From assembly GCA_008828725.1 (NCBI GenBank), contig MEHQ01003775.1, positions 123,735 to 187,734 on the forward strand: 64,000 bases of DNA. The letters are read 5' to 3'. Made by a program: the position numbers and the translations under genes. Positions 23,901 to 36,665 of the stretch are shown in pieces (positions within the stretch are counted from its first letter, which is position 1; every line of letters begins with the position of its first letter). The DNA is from Saccharina japonica (Eukaryota > Sar > Phaeophyceae > Laminariales > Laminariaceae). The notes beneath the pieces were generated by a model, which saw only the letters and a list, made by a program, of their open reading frames with translations, did no database searches and was not told the DNA's origin.

Positions 23901-25759
23901 GTTGTACTGGATAGTCACCTGCTTTCGCAGCATGACCCGTACATAGGAGCTCGCGTTCAAACACCGATGTAGCCCCTGGTAGCTGTAGAAACAATCCCCG
24001 CCGGTCACAGGGCTCGTATAATTATGCCGGTAGTGCCCCCAGAATGTCTAGTAATCGGTCCGTGCTTGCCCTATCGGTTTTCCTCTGTGTTCAACGTCGG
24101 TGTGGGGCACAATACCCCCTCCGTGTGGGCCTAGCTCCGGTCAAGAAAGTGGAGCCATGCGTCCCATTTTATGCCCACCGTGCATACCAAGCTTGTAAGT
24201 GTTCAACAGTATTTGAAGTCATCATGGAAGGGCTGTGACTACTACTGTATGTATGCCCTATAATCGCGTGTGTAATGAGAAACCGTTGACACGATGCCCA
24301 AATGAACCGGCGATTATAGCATGACGGCCGTGTAGGCACAAGCAAGACGTGTTCAGAATGTGCCCTGTTAAACCCAATACGTACTACATGTAATACGAAT
24401 ATATCGAGAGTCACGATCGCGTCTGGGACAACATGTGTTCGGTCCAGGCGGAGCCACAGGAGCTGTCGTATGGTATAGTTTCCGTGTTAGTTGAGTGCGT
24501 GCGGTACGTAAGTACGTAGCAACTAGGAGATGGTGCTCATCATTCCCCGCGTAAATCCGGGATATAGGTATTGACTATTGCAAAAACTGCACAAGCTCAG
24601 CGGCCCGGCGCATGCCTCTCCATCTTCAAAGGTGGGACCAGCAGCCGTTCGTTCGTGTAGCGCAGCGCGCGCAAACCTTTGGGGTTCATCTCTTTAAAAC
24701 GGCGTGGATATTTATAACGTTGTGCTCTGAAAAATGCAAATTGCGGCATCTCATCGTTACTTCGTTTCAGTATTGAACAGATTTTTCACGTCAAACATGA
24801 GTTAATACTAACCATACGCAGTTTGATCTTCGAACACTTGCGTGAAAATTTATATAGAATTGCCACATTGAACAACCTGGGAGCGGCTCGTTCATAAATA
24901 CTGATGGGGGAGAATATACATATTCCTACTTAAAAGCGTGACTATCGCTGGCCTCTTTGAAGACCTATAAAGACGCCGCCACATTTCTGGCGGCAGTGGC
25001 AGTCCTAGACCTTTGAAAAACAATATGGCGCCGTCACGCTTTTTCACTGTTCATGGCGGTTATTTTTATACCAGATATCTGACATCTGAGTTGCTATTGC
25101 ATGCGGCATTCGTGACTGACACAAGTTGGGGTGGTATGCATGAACCAGCGAGTATGAATCTTGTGGAAAATACTGCAGTGAACATACCAACACAAAACAC
25201 CGTGTCTGTCACAAAGGCCACAGGTTAGAGTGCTGGTGCTGTTGAAGTGCCGTTGTACAGCTGCTGTGTTGTAGTGCGTACCGTAGTTACGCAGTCGCAT
25301 TTTAAAACCACGAGGACATATTGATTTGTTTATTCATCCCTGCCCCCTGCGCAGCATGCCATCCATTCCATTTGTATTGAGAGTATGTGTTCCTTCCAAG
25401 TCTGTAGGTCGACAGGAAACGTAGACCTCACACGCACGCACATGCCCCGTCTGGTGCCGTGTTTGATTATAGAGCGTGATGTGCGCTTCCCGGATCACCG
25501 TGGCTGCCACAGAGTAGGTAGCTTGAAGGATTATGGGACGGTGTGCAAAACACATGATACTGCAGCAGCAGAGCTAACATATTGAAATGTGCGGTTTCCA
25601 TTGTTGCTGATGTATCCTCACAATAACTGATCGTGCAAAATATAGTCCTTGGTCACAGGACAGGCTCCAAATGCCCTGAAGTAAAATATGACCTCAGGGG
25701 ATGATTATGCATAAAATGCAAAATACAACACAGTACGATATACATCATAGCTGTGGTAT
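20961..25759. other. No gene recognised; CTG-rich patches
   Basis: Nearly 5 kb with only short open frames and no recognised domains. CTG/TGC-rich patches lie at about 22,908-22,930 and 22,956-23,080. I found no tRNA or rRNA and no second copy of this stretch in the window. Confidence 0.45.
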
Positions 25760-26229
25760 ATCGTAAACCTCAACCACGAGAATGTGAAAGCAATGCGAAG
25801 GGAAAGCTAGTACCAACTAAAATGGAAAAACAGAAAAAGAGAAGGAGAATTAGAAACAAAATATTAACAAAACATATCCGAGAGAGGCAGGGAAGCACGG
25901 CATCACCGAATACACGAGAAAGCACGCAGCAAGGACATACTCACGCAGGAAGTAGGTAGACAGAAGCGAGGGGTGGAGACCAAAAAAGCAAACCAAAAAC
26001 AGAACCAAAAACTAAACGAAAGCCCGTCAACAGGGAGAGCTAGCTATATATGCACACGCGCGTTCGAGATATGCACAAATATTCAAATAAGCAAACGAGC
26101 TGCGAAGCTGGAAGAAGAGAGGGTACGAGAAAGCCATTGATAAATATGCCTCAAAGGGGGAAAGCAAGAAGGAAAATGTTCAGGAAGTGGGGAAAGCATA
26201 ACAAAAACAGGCAAGGGGGCCATACCCAG
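25760..26229. other. Strongly purine-rich (A/G) stretch
   Basis: The plus strand is unusually rich in A and G for about 470 bases (runs such as AAAAACAGAAAAAGAGAAGG). A 68-residue lysine/arginine-rich open frame follows from composition alone. It lies immediately beyond the 3' side of the minus-strand LINE and could be its untranslated tail or older flanking DNA. Confidence 0.4.
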
Positions 26230-27400
26230 ACGTCGGGTGACTAGCCAGATCCCCCCTCCACGTCCTCGCCCAGGTCCCTCGCTGGGCGCATTGGTGTCAA
26301 CGGTCCGTGTCGCAGTTGCACCCGTTGCAGTCGCGTGCCGCTTGGCTGTATCACTTTTCTTCGCGTCATGCTATTTCCGCATGAAAGCCTTCGCCCCGTC
26401 CTCCACTACTCGAGCCCACCAGCCGACATTCCGTGCTGCCTCGCACCATCGTACCGGCCTGATGCCGATCACGTTGAGGTTCGCCTCGAGGCGCCCCGTC
26501 CAGTATTCATGTGGTCCCAATGAGTAGCTTTTACTGCGGACCATCGCCCTAAACATTATCCTCCCCTGTAACCGCTCCTGACCCATGCGTGCGTTGAAAG
26601 CAGCGAACAACATCCCCGTCTGCGCACCGTTGCCTCGATTTGCTCCAAATCTGTCTTGATGAGGGCGCCGTCGTAGGATAAGCGGTTGTCTTCGCGCGCT
26701 TCGAAGGGGTATACTATGATGAATCTTCCTAGACCACGGGTAATTAACTGGTTGGGGACTCCACGTGACACACCCATGCATCGCCGTTTCAAGTACATCA
26801 GCTTTCAGGAGCCGCATCTTCAACCGCAGGCGCACACCCGAGCGGTCATATGTTCCCATCGTAAACCGTTTCAAACACGCCCATGCCCTCTGAAGCCGAC
26901 GCGTTTCCTGGACACTGAGATCCCGGCTTGTACTGATAGCCCCGCCATATCCACATGTTGGACCGTTGAACGACACGTTGTCCCCATTCTTCGTTTGCAG
27001 GCGAATTATCTCTACCTTGGCCTCCGAGATCTTATACCGGAACGCCTCACACGCAGCCACGGTCACTGTCATTATTTTCTTTAACCCTCCTCATGATCGC
27101 AAACCACAATGCACACAACGTCAGCGTAGAGAATTCCCCCACAACGTTGTAACCCCGTCCGCACCTCGCCTCCCCCTTCCGTTGGCCTTGCTACCGCGTG
27201 CCTTGCCTATATTCTTCTCTAGCGTCCCTCTAGACTATGACTCCCGCTTCTCTGAACGCCCAGAGCATGCTCCACAGATCCCGACCAGGGCCAAAGCTCG
27301 TGTGGTAGTGAACACCATGAGCCCTCTTCGTGCTCCGCAACCAAGAGGGCGAGAAAAACCCAGAGTCCAAAATATAAATCTTCCACGATGTACCCACACA
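26230..27400 (-). mobile_element. 5'-truncated LINE with reverse-transcriptase C-terminal part, decayed
   Basis: The minus strand encodes the end of a non-LTR reverse transcriptase and its following domain. A 233-residue open piece (27,072-26,371) carries patterns typical of LINE proteins of algae, plants and animals: K-x-E-I-x-x-L-Q-T, R-R-L-Q-R-A-W-A-C-L-K-R-F, L-K-M-R-L-L-K-A-D-V-L-E-T, H-G-C-V-T-W, and later R-x-x-F-N-A-R-M-G-Q-E-R-L. A TAG (where Trp is expected) ends it at 26,371, but the frame continues with H-D-A-K-K-S-D. Upstream, near 27,275-27,230 in another frame, L-W-S-M-L-W-A-F-R-E-A-G-V-I-V aligns with the stretch that in active elements holds the Y-A-D-D catalytic motif. Frameshifts and the altered core mean it is inactive. 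The 9.5 kb fragment is the same family. Confidence 0.75.
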
Positions 27401-29543
27401 AAAATATACACAAGTATATATATGTACACCCACCAGGTCGTTCAGTATATGCTGACCTTCCGTTGGTAGATTCAGCATATGCCGGCCACTCATCGATATG
27501 TTCAGTAGTTGCCGGATCCTCGTTGGGTGCATTCGGTGTAAGGGAAGCCCCATAACTCCGCCCGCGGTTCACCCTAATCATCATTCCCTCCGACGAAGTT
27601 TCTGGTACATCGTGTCTGCTCATCCTTCAACAAACGCATGTTTGTTGTGTACGCATTGTGACGTCAGGTGATCTTCAATATGTCGAGACCTGCATGAGTT
27701 AATACCGATATAACCGACTTTGTGTTTGTGAGATAGAAATCGCAGATGTCAGGAATGGCTTCGGGTTCTTGCTCCAAGCCACGGTGTCGATAGCTGGTTC
27801 GGCGAGGTGGTTGCACTGCGCCCTGCCTCTATTGTATAGCCCACATCGTACATTGACTGCAACGCGAAAACGTCCACATTTGTGTTTGTCGGTGGCGCTG
27901 ATGCTGTTGTGAGTACCCCACGAAACCCTGAACAGGAAGGTTTGGACCCCTGGTCAAAGTACTGTGACAACCAGTAGGCCTAATGTTGGTAGATTGTGAT
28001 TTTAGTTATATTTAGATTGTTTTATATTTGACTATGATTAAGACCTTCGACAGACCGCGTAATAGGAGAATGTAACAGAGGTTGCTGGCCAAAAACACGC
28101 CAGTTGGAAATAATATAGAGATACGTCATGCAGACTGCACAAAATTTAGCCATCTCAAACTTAATGGAGCTTAGAGCAACCGGTCAGTTTAGTGCGGCTC
28201 GTTTCCAAGCATTTTGTTTTCTTGGACTAACATGTTAATGTATTGCCAGTTCTACGAAGGTTAGCTTTTAAACCTCCATGCTCATGACAACCATATTTGC
28301 GTGATTACCGTTGCATCAGTAGGAACAGATCGTCCACATTCACGCTCATGATAACTCGTTTTGCGCTCTCGCACCGTGGTCAAATAAACATGACAGCGTC
28401 TTGGTCGAACCCGCGGAGCTAAGTAGATACATGAGAATCCGCTACGCTTGGAAAAGTAACAATATCTGTGCTTTCAAGTACATGTCGGTTATACTTGGTA
28501 CCAAGATGGGGACAGTGGGTTGGTTCGCCCAAGTGACCGATAGTCTTGAGCAGATAGCGAACCATACCGTTTATAGTTCAATGTCAAGCATGCGCGACAC
28601 AGTGTTTGCGACTGCTTGTCATTCTGTCGCACTGCGCTGATGTTTTTATGCGTAAGATGTCGGAATCCGTTTATGTACATTGTATGACGTTTATCGATTA
28701 TTCGCGTACGCAGCGCTCAGCCAACAAAACGATTTGGCGTGCGGACTTCTTACCGCCTTCACACTCAATCTGTGAGAAACATGGGTGACGGTTGTTCAAC
28801 ATAAATCGCCTGCTAGACACCAGGTGTAAGTTACCCTACACTGAGCACAGGTTCGAGTGTCATTTTGTTTTGCGGGTATTTTATTTAGGTACACATTTTA
28901 CCCGTAATTGGGTTACACAGATATCTGCTAGCAAGTTCCAGGTATGTGGTAACAAACCGATGCCACCCCTTGTCCGCTGTGCGGAACACGCGCAGGCCTT
29001 GGTGGTGGTATACGAAGTATCTCTGTTTAATTTTTCCTTTTGTGCCAGGTGTCTGTCCAGTATATAACCAGTGAGCGGAACCAGCAGTCCGGCAGGTTCT
29101 TTTGCAGCTTTAAGTAGTGGTGTGGCCACGTACCTTCCATCATTGCATGGCGTGCCTGCCACCCGTACTATGGCTCCAAGTGCAGATGGCTGCATTTGGA
29201 CTTCGTTGCGTGAGCGGCTTGACCGAGCGACATTACCGCCTCCACACATAGCTGTTTACGGATGAGTGTCTCGAACCTTCACAAACGTGCGGCCGCCCGT
29301 CAGTATCACCGTACCTCTTCATCTCTAGGAAGAGACTAACCGTGACACTGCCCTAGCTTCGATGTGGTGCTAGAACATGCGATTACCATACCCACGTTTG
29401 TTTCTAGCATGCTCTTGCTGCCGTGTGATAGAGTATCCTAGGGGCATGGCAATCTGGATGCACGGCGGCGGTGCCCTATTACCCGACCAATAAGTTATAG
29501 TATTGCGAACTACCCAGCGAGGGCAGACAGTCGAACACATTAC
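27401..29543. other. No gene recognised
   Basis: Short open frames only. Near 27,440-27,520 a CAGTATATGC / CAGCATATGC motif recurs. The last few hundred bases precede the intact EsV-1-7 gene and should hold its promoter, but I cannot mark a TATA box or initiator with confidence. Confidence 0.4.
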
Positions 29544-31398
29544 ATGTTTTCACGACGTAGTTCTAACCATTCAGATTTTTACGAAGGTAAGCGTATGACT
29601 TTCCCCCGTTCCAGTTCCGCCAGCAGCAAAGTATTTTCAGCTAGGAGTTGAGGATGAACAACGCAACGTTAAAGTTGTGTCATATTTATAGGTATGTACG
29701 ATCGCGATTGTCAATTGACTGTTCGGTGTACATGCATAACAACGTATTGGTGGTACTCTATTAAACCGGGTAGGGTTCACGTCTGGGCGGTCCTAAAATC
29801 GTCGCAGTTTCTTCTTGTTACATAAATCGGGAGTTTTCATATTTTGACCCGAACCCGTTTCCCCGTGCCACCGTTTCTGCTCGGCTTCCCCAGGAATTTC
29901 ATCACAATCGATATATTTGGTTCCAATGGGACGTTGTTTATATGCTACCTGCAAGAAGATGGCCAGCTTCAACACCGAGGGCGGCAAGACGGCGGTGTAC
30001 TGTAAGCAACATGCCGTGGACGGCATGGTTAATGTTGAAGGCCAATGCTGCTCGAATAGATCCTGCACCAAGCTTCCGTACTTCAACGTCGAGGGCAACG
30101 AGGCGGCAGCGTACTGCAAGCAACATGCTGAGGAGGGCATGGTTGATGTCGTAAGCAGGCGTTGCTTGCATGACTCCTGTTCCAAACAGCCGAAGTTCAA
30201 CCTCCAGGGCCGCAAGACACCGGAGTACTGCAAGCAACATGCTGAGGACGGCATGGTTAATGTTAATGGCAAGGACTGCTTACACGACTCGTGTACTACG
30301 GAACCGACCTTTACTATCAAAGGCATCCAGAAGGCGGTTTACTGCAAGCAACATGCTGAGGATAGAATGGTTGATGTGAAAAGCAGACGTTGCCTACATG
30401 AGTTCTGCACGAAGTGGCCGTCCTTTAATATTGTGGGGCGCAAAACTAAAGCGTACTGCAAACAGCATGCTGAAGATGGCATGGTGAACGTTTATAGACG
30501 CTATTGCTTGCATGGGTCCTGCACGAAGTGGCCGAGCTTTAATGTTTTGAGCAGCAAGTCGCCTGCGTATTGTAAGCAACATGCTGAAGATGGAATGGTA
30601 GATGTCAAAAGCAAGCGTTGCTTACATGTCTCCTGTACGACTGCACCAAAGTTCAATGTCGAGGGCAGCAAGACGGCGGCGTACTGCAAGCAACATGCTG
30701 AAGATGACATGGTGAACGTGTTCTGTAAGTATTGCTTACATGGCGCCTGCACGACGAACCCTAGCTATAATGTTGAGGGCAGCAAGACGCCGGCGTACTG
30801 CAAGTTACATGCTAAGGATGGCATGGTTGATCTTATAAGCAGGCGTTGCTTGAATGACTCCTGCACAAAGGGGCCGAGCTTTAATGTTGAGGGCAGTAAG
30901 ATGGCAGCGTACTGCAAGCAACATGCAAAACATAACATGGTGAACGTTCGTAGCCGATTTTGTTTACATGGCTCCTGCACGACAATAGCGAGCTATAACG
31001 TTAAGGACAGCAAGACGGCGGCGTACTGCAAGAAACATGCTGAGGATGGCATGATGAACGTCATTATCAGGCAATGCTCCCACACCTCCTGCCTGAGGCG
31101 ACCTAGCTGGGGTGTGCTGACCGACGGCAAGGCCACTACGTGCCGGCACCATAAGGGCGATATCTTGGGCATTCCGGTTGTCAACTTCGGAGTATCGTGC
31201 AAGGCCAAGGGCTGCAGAAGTGCTTCGCGCTGGGGACCCAATATGAAGCAGCCTACCCACTGCGATGATCACGGCCCCCTCGAGAGCGGCCTTGTGTGCA
31301 CTGTCGAAAGGGCTCGCAGAAGGACAGGTAGCCGTAACGCATCCTTCGGTCCAGAATTGGGCCCCTCATTTCATGTTAAACCTGAGTGTTTCTTTTGA
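29544..31398 (+). CDS. Intact EsV-1-7 repeat protein, two exons, 515 residues
   Basis: Exon 1 is 29,544-29,586 (14 codons plus one base). The intron is 29,587-29,893 (GTAAGC...CCCCAG, 307 nt, phase 1). Exon 2 is 29,894-31,398, open to TGA. The protein starts MFSRRSSNHS. From residue 29 it has ten EsV-1-7 modules (C-x4-C-x16-C-x2-H, 38-residue period, linker G-M-V-N/D-V). Two divergent modules follow (first cysteines at about 409 and 450, the last with 15 residues in place of 16), then a basic tail (R-R-R) ending ECFF. There is no signal peptide or membrane segment. The Cys/His pattern suggests zinc binding. The start was chosen because ATG, exon length and donor are conserved in the paralogues. 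EsV-1-7 proteins are known from brown algae (IMMEDIATE UPRIGHT controls early development in Ectocarpus) and from Ectocarpus virus EsV-1; the molecular role is unknown. An ATG-only single-exon model would start at 29,926. Confidence 0.88.
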
Positions 31399-31659
31399 AT
31401 GGTTAATGTAGTTAACCACGACGTTTCCAATTCCGTGAATTCCGGAGCCCCTCGATTGCGAGGGTAGAGTAAACCTTTGTCGACCACGACCCTCCCCAGC
31501 ACCCGTGGGCGGTTCCGTAGCGTCGGCTGTTGCCTCGTACGCGCGTTCGCTGTTGTAAGGGTTGCCTATGCCTTGTTGCTAGAGCTTTAGCGTTACACAT
31601 CTTCTCGGGCCGAAGGCAGTCTAAATAACATGTGACATAGGACAAATCTTATATTAGGT

Positions 31660-32690
31660 AGGTTGGGGTTTCCTATAAAAGGTATACAGAGAGTGCTACA
31701 AGAACGACGTTCAACCGCGATTGAGCGTTGTCTCAAGGTCGTTGCTTGTTCAGCGGGCATCGGCAATGTTGTTAGTAGCTCCGTTTGAAACGTATTCCAG
31801 GACTTTGAAAAGCAGCAGCCAACTACAGCGATTGATCTGAACCAGCCACTGGCCGCCATGATGCGGTCCACGAACATGGCATTAACATGTGTCGGTGTCT
31901 CAGTGTGCAGGTTGACTGAGGTGGCCTGTCTTCCTGCTGTGAGTTGTCTGGGGTATGAAGACTTGGCTCAGACCCTCCAACCATTGCTGTCATCAGAACG
32001 ATTAGCGTCTGCGTGTGCTACTACAGAGCTGTGGATAATCAGCTCAGGCTGCACTGATGTTGGATATATGTAAGCCAGAGGTGGGTTAGGTAAAAGGGTC
32101 GCGTTCGGATCGTAGCATGGTGTATTGCTCGACGAGATGACCACGGCAGTACGGTAGATACAGTAAGAATAGGGCGAACGCCGGGTCTGCCAGCACTTTA
32201 TATGATTTTCCTTTGGAGTCAATGCCTTCTTCTCCAGCCCAAAGACTCTATTTGTGCCAATGCAATTTCCTTAACGTCACACCCGCTGCTCATCGAACGA
32301 CAACTTCAGAACCAAACCACCACAATTGCCGGCTCCGGGAGCAACATCGTACGCCAATTTAACGCATGACGTTACTTGCAGATGGAGTTTGCTGTAGAGG
32401 ATCGATCCAAAATACTCGTCAAACTATTGGATGGCACGTCGTCCCAACACGTTGTTGAGTCCGTCGTCAACATGCTGTCTAGTGCAGTCACAGCTCGACA
32501 GTACTGTAGTAGCAATGTCGCATGATGACTTCACCTGCACTAAACTCGTGACCCGGTCAGACCGACCCTGGATCACAACAAACCTCGCTAAAACCTTTTT
32601 TTTTCCAACACATCTTGGGAACTCGATCGAACACAAGATCCTATTTGTATTTGCCGCTGTCGAACGCGTCACTTGCCGGCACGCATGACT
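31660..32690 (+). pseudogene. Unknown gene downstream of EsV-1-7, second copy, interrupted
   Basis: Same blocks and order as 6,118-7,110 (minus): L-G-F-P-I-K-G-I-Q-R-V-L-Q-E near 31,663; D-L-A-Q-T-L and L-S-S-E-R-L-A-S near 31,960-32,010; M-S-H-D-D-F-T-C-T-K-L-V-T near 32,515-32,560. An in-frame TGA follows V-V-S-S-S-V near 31,785. Intervening parts could be introns, but I cannot assign them surely. No known domain is recognised. It follows the intact EsV-1-7 gene by about 260 bases in the same orientation, and the whole block was duplicated with it. Confidence 0.5.
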
Positions 32691-35600
32691 ATACTATGAG
32701 TCGTGGAGGAAAAGCAGTAGATAATGTACACCACACCACCAAGTACCTGACACACACAAGGAGGCCAGTACCTATCAAGTTCCCCACCATACACACCACA
32801 CAGAACTGAGCAGTACCTTTCCGTCGCGCTCCACCCTCTAATAGGTACGGACAGTATATTATCATCAAAGTCCGGGTAGTATTGTTATCATGATCGACTG
32901 CCCCCGTAGGGAGCAGCATCCACACCGAGGCATGCAAGCATCATTTCAGATCATAACGCCTCATCACCTAATATATAGCCCCAATCTCAGTAGACCAGTA
33001 TGAAACTCTCAGATATACGGACCCCAGTATCGAGCAACCGCCAACCAAAGCCCCCCTATTCGTTGCGCGACACGAGACGTCCCGAACTACTTATGGTCAA
33101 TTGCAACGTAAAATGCGCGACACGAGACGTCCCAAAGTCCGTAACATATCGTTGCCAAGAAAAACCGGCAACCCCATATACCATCCTCCATCATTGTCAA
33201 ATTCCATCCTAAATAATTGCCAACGTAAAACGGCATTCCCGATGACAATTCTCTCAATCTCGATTCCAGTATATATCTCCTAAACTATAGGTAGGGAGAC
33301 AGCGACTACGGAAATAAGGAAGACAACCCAACGTGAGTATGCTGGTAAAACGTTCAAAATCAATGATATCATCTTCACAAAAAAAACGTACCGCCCTATA
33401 ACTTCGGCCCCCCTGTGGGGTACTCTGTAACACAAGAATATGACATATCTGACATACAACATCTAAAATCAAACCATATCAGTCCCCCCTGCTAGTTACC
33501 CCTGAGGCGTGCTGAGCGCCCTCGCTGGCAACGTTGAGGGTCGTAGATGTCATTTTCTGGAGGTCTCGCTTGGGACGTGAGAGCATGGCCCGTGTCTGGA
33601 TCAACTGCTTCTTGTCCGAAATGACCTCCTATTCGGTGCAGCGAAACTTTGAGACAGACAGGGACAAGGCTTCACGACCAACAACTCTCTGTTCAGTGCA
33701 TCATAAGCCCTCTGAGGGCTGCAGCGACTCGTGGTCTGTGATGCGAACACTCGGTGGCGGCGGTTATTGCTGTGTTTCAAAGAACACATATTTTACGTGC
33801 TTTCTCAGTCTCGGGCAGTTCTTTGAACATAAATATATAAATTAGACTCTTGTCTGTGATCCCGGGGATACATGAATGCCGTACCAGTGTTGCGCAACGG
33901 CGTACCTACTTGCCTTTAGTCTTGATGCCATAATTCGTTCTCGCGCACAAAATCGATTCCACGTGTTTAACGATCACGCATGTCATTGCATCGCATTCAT
34001 AACTGTGCGTTTCCATATGTTATGATGGGAAGGGTTGTTTTTAATTTAGGTTGTGACTACACCATGCGATCCAAACGAGGCTTAGGGTCGTTCTTATCGG
34101 AGCCATAAATTTCCAAAATTTCCATGTTTTGTTTCGCGCAATTTTTTAGATTTCCATTTTTTCCATTTTTTTTTCCATTTATTGGAGCGTGAAGCCTTCC
34201 AAACATTTTGCCCGCTGAAGAATTTCCATAATTTCCATAATTTCCAAGATTTTCAAGATTTCCTCTTATTTTCGGAAAAAAATATAGGAAATTATGGAAA
34301 AAAGCTGCTCGATAAGAATGGCCCTTACACGTCCTTGAGATGTCCGTATGACGGGGACGATTTCCGGGAACGTCGAGATGAACCAACCCTCCGCACACGG
34401 GCGCGTAGGTACGGGGTGGATTGCTGTTTTGCGCTGTACCACGTACTGCTGTAGTTTTGTTACCCGCATGCTGCTGACGACCAGCGTAGAGCGCAAGCAC
34501 CAGTGGAGTGAGAAAACGAGTCGATTTAATCGGTGGTGTGCTTGAGAAGAAGCGGGCCTAGTACCCAGTCACGAAACCCGGTTAGCGCATTCTGGGTCAA
34601 AGATACAGCGGCCACAATTGATAAATCACTGCCGCCGGCATATGAGTCAAATGTATCTGTATTCACACCGGAGTACACCTGTCGTGACTTTACGGTATAG
34701 TTTGGACTGTAGTCACGACGCTAATGATGTCAAAGGTAGCACGGTTTGACCGAAACATTTCCACCTGACGGCGCTCGTAAACGTACAAATCACTCGCAAT
34801 ACCGTTTAGTTTGAACAACGATGTTCGCCATATACCTACGGAGCTCCTTAAATAGGCTCATCAATCCGTTACATGAAGTACATGTTGCATTTTCAAAGAC
34901 AGTGTTGAGAAGCCGCTGCATGTACAGTAGCTCCAAAAGGGAGAGGGTGCAGAACCATAAGGTGCTACCCCTGAATGGCAAACACGCGCGTACAACCACA
35001 CAGCACCAAGCTGGTGGCCGAATCTCGAAGAACACACCGAAGTACGGGCGGTACTATCGGCCGTGGCGGAAGGCCCCCTCCAATCAAACACTTGCAATCA
35101 GTTAAATGGTCGGTGACAGCGAAAACTATGGCAACAAGTACATGTCACCCTTTCGGAATTGATGGGTGAAAGGTCGGTTAGGAGTCGGTAAAAGCATTCA
35201 TAAGGGGGACTGCATTATTGGCATAAGTTTGTCAAGTATTCAGGGATGGTTGGTAGGTATAGGTGAACGGTACGACTGGAATAAGAGCTACACATTGACA
35301 GATGGCAAACAGAAATTTAGAATAATGCTTGATTGATTGTAACTCCAGTACAACATTGAAATGCATATCAAATTGTCATCGTTTGCGTCTTTCTGCATGT
35401 AGGCTATTTTGTACTTGACGGAATGAGAAACGATACGCGGGCGCCAATATGAACAATCCACCCTAATCAAACCGGAGAGCCTTATGGTAACGCCTTCGTT
35501 GAACGCTCTTGAGCGTAGACAGCAATGCAGGAGTTAATGTAGCGCTCTTCGCTGAGCACGATGTATGCTTAGAAATAGCCACTTCTTTTAGAAACCCTGG

Positions 35601-35699
35601 AAAAAAGAGCGTTGCGTTCCCTTTTTGCGATATCTTTTTGGGGACCTATACTGTATGGGTAACTTCCGGACCCCGGGGTTCAAAGCGCTGAGTATACTC
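32691..35699. other. No gene recognised
   Basis: About 3 kb of short open frames with no recognisable domain, apart from a TTTCCA-rich patch listed separately. No match elsewhere in the window was noticed. Confidence 0.45.
34085..34315. repeat. TTTCCA / TGGAAA degenerate repeat with fold-back
   Basis: Many AATTTCCATAATTTCCA-like units, closing with the opposite-strand form GGAAATTATGGAAA at about 34,288-34,302, so the patch can fold back. It looks like a small simple-repeat-derived or MITE-like sequence. No target duplication was identified. Confidence 0.6.
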
Positions 35700-36529
35700 C
35701 CTACACATGAAGTACATATCTGGCTTCTACACGGCGGGTATTTCTGTTGTCGCGGTCGGCGCTCGTAGTTGTGGTCTACTTAGCGGTGGTCGATGTTTCG
35801 GGGAGGGGAAAAGGGGGGGAGGGGGGTCTATTACGTTTCTTCCGCCACGCCGTACCCGTGATTGGATGTTTATTCGGTTGTTGATGCCGCGGCGTGTCTT
35901 CTTTTTATGTAAACGAAAATGGTGGACTCCAAGACACGAAAATATGTAACGCAAGCCGGGGACGCTGGGAGGAAGTTGTGTAGTTATGCCCCCATGCCGT
36001 AGCCTTGATAGGCGGTCAATACACGTTCTTGGTGCGGCGTTCTTGGTACGGCGGGATTATCAATGGTTACGTGAAAGCGCGTGGGGGGTGCTGGAAGGGG
36101 GTTCGGTAGTTGCGGTCTTTTAACAATGTCGTTGCCAGCGATGGAGTTTTATTTGATTGATACGGTCGGCGCGTCGTTGTGGATATGTTATATATTTGGG
36201 CTCTGTTGCGGTTCCCTCGATTTGTGACAATTTATCCATGGATCGATGACGCCACCGTGTCTGGCGTTACTCTGTTGTTGCGGTTAGCGCTGCGTGTTGG
36301 TGGCTGATTTAACGGTAGTCCTTATTGCTTGCTCATTGTATGAGGTTCTTTTTGGGGCAGACCCCGCAATCTTTACGCAGTACATAGTGGTGGACGCTAG
36401 ATTTGAACGGTTTAGTTATGCTCAGGCTCCAATGACGTTGGCTGGACTGACCGTTTTATCTTCTAAAGCGATCGGCGGTTGCGTCGTTGTGATCACGAAA
36501 TCGGTGGCCATTGGGAGGTACTCAATTCT

Positions 36530-36665
36530 TGCATATCATTGTCATGTGACTATCGATCATACATCCCCTACGAGACAAATACCAGTTCCTACTCCTACTC
36601 CTGGTACTGGTACTGGTACTGTACAGACACCACCGACAGTAGGGCGTTGATTACGTTGTTTCCAT
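36530..36665 (-). mobile_element. LINE 3' terminal remnant
   Basis: Diverged match to about 37,262-37,378, including GTTCCTACTCCT and ATTACGTTGTTTCCATA. Read on the minus strand it is the last coding part of the same LINE. It carries a CTACTC/TGGTAC simple-repeat expansion. Confidence 0.6.
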
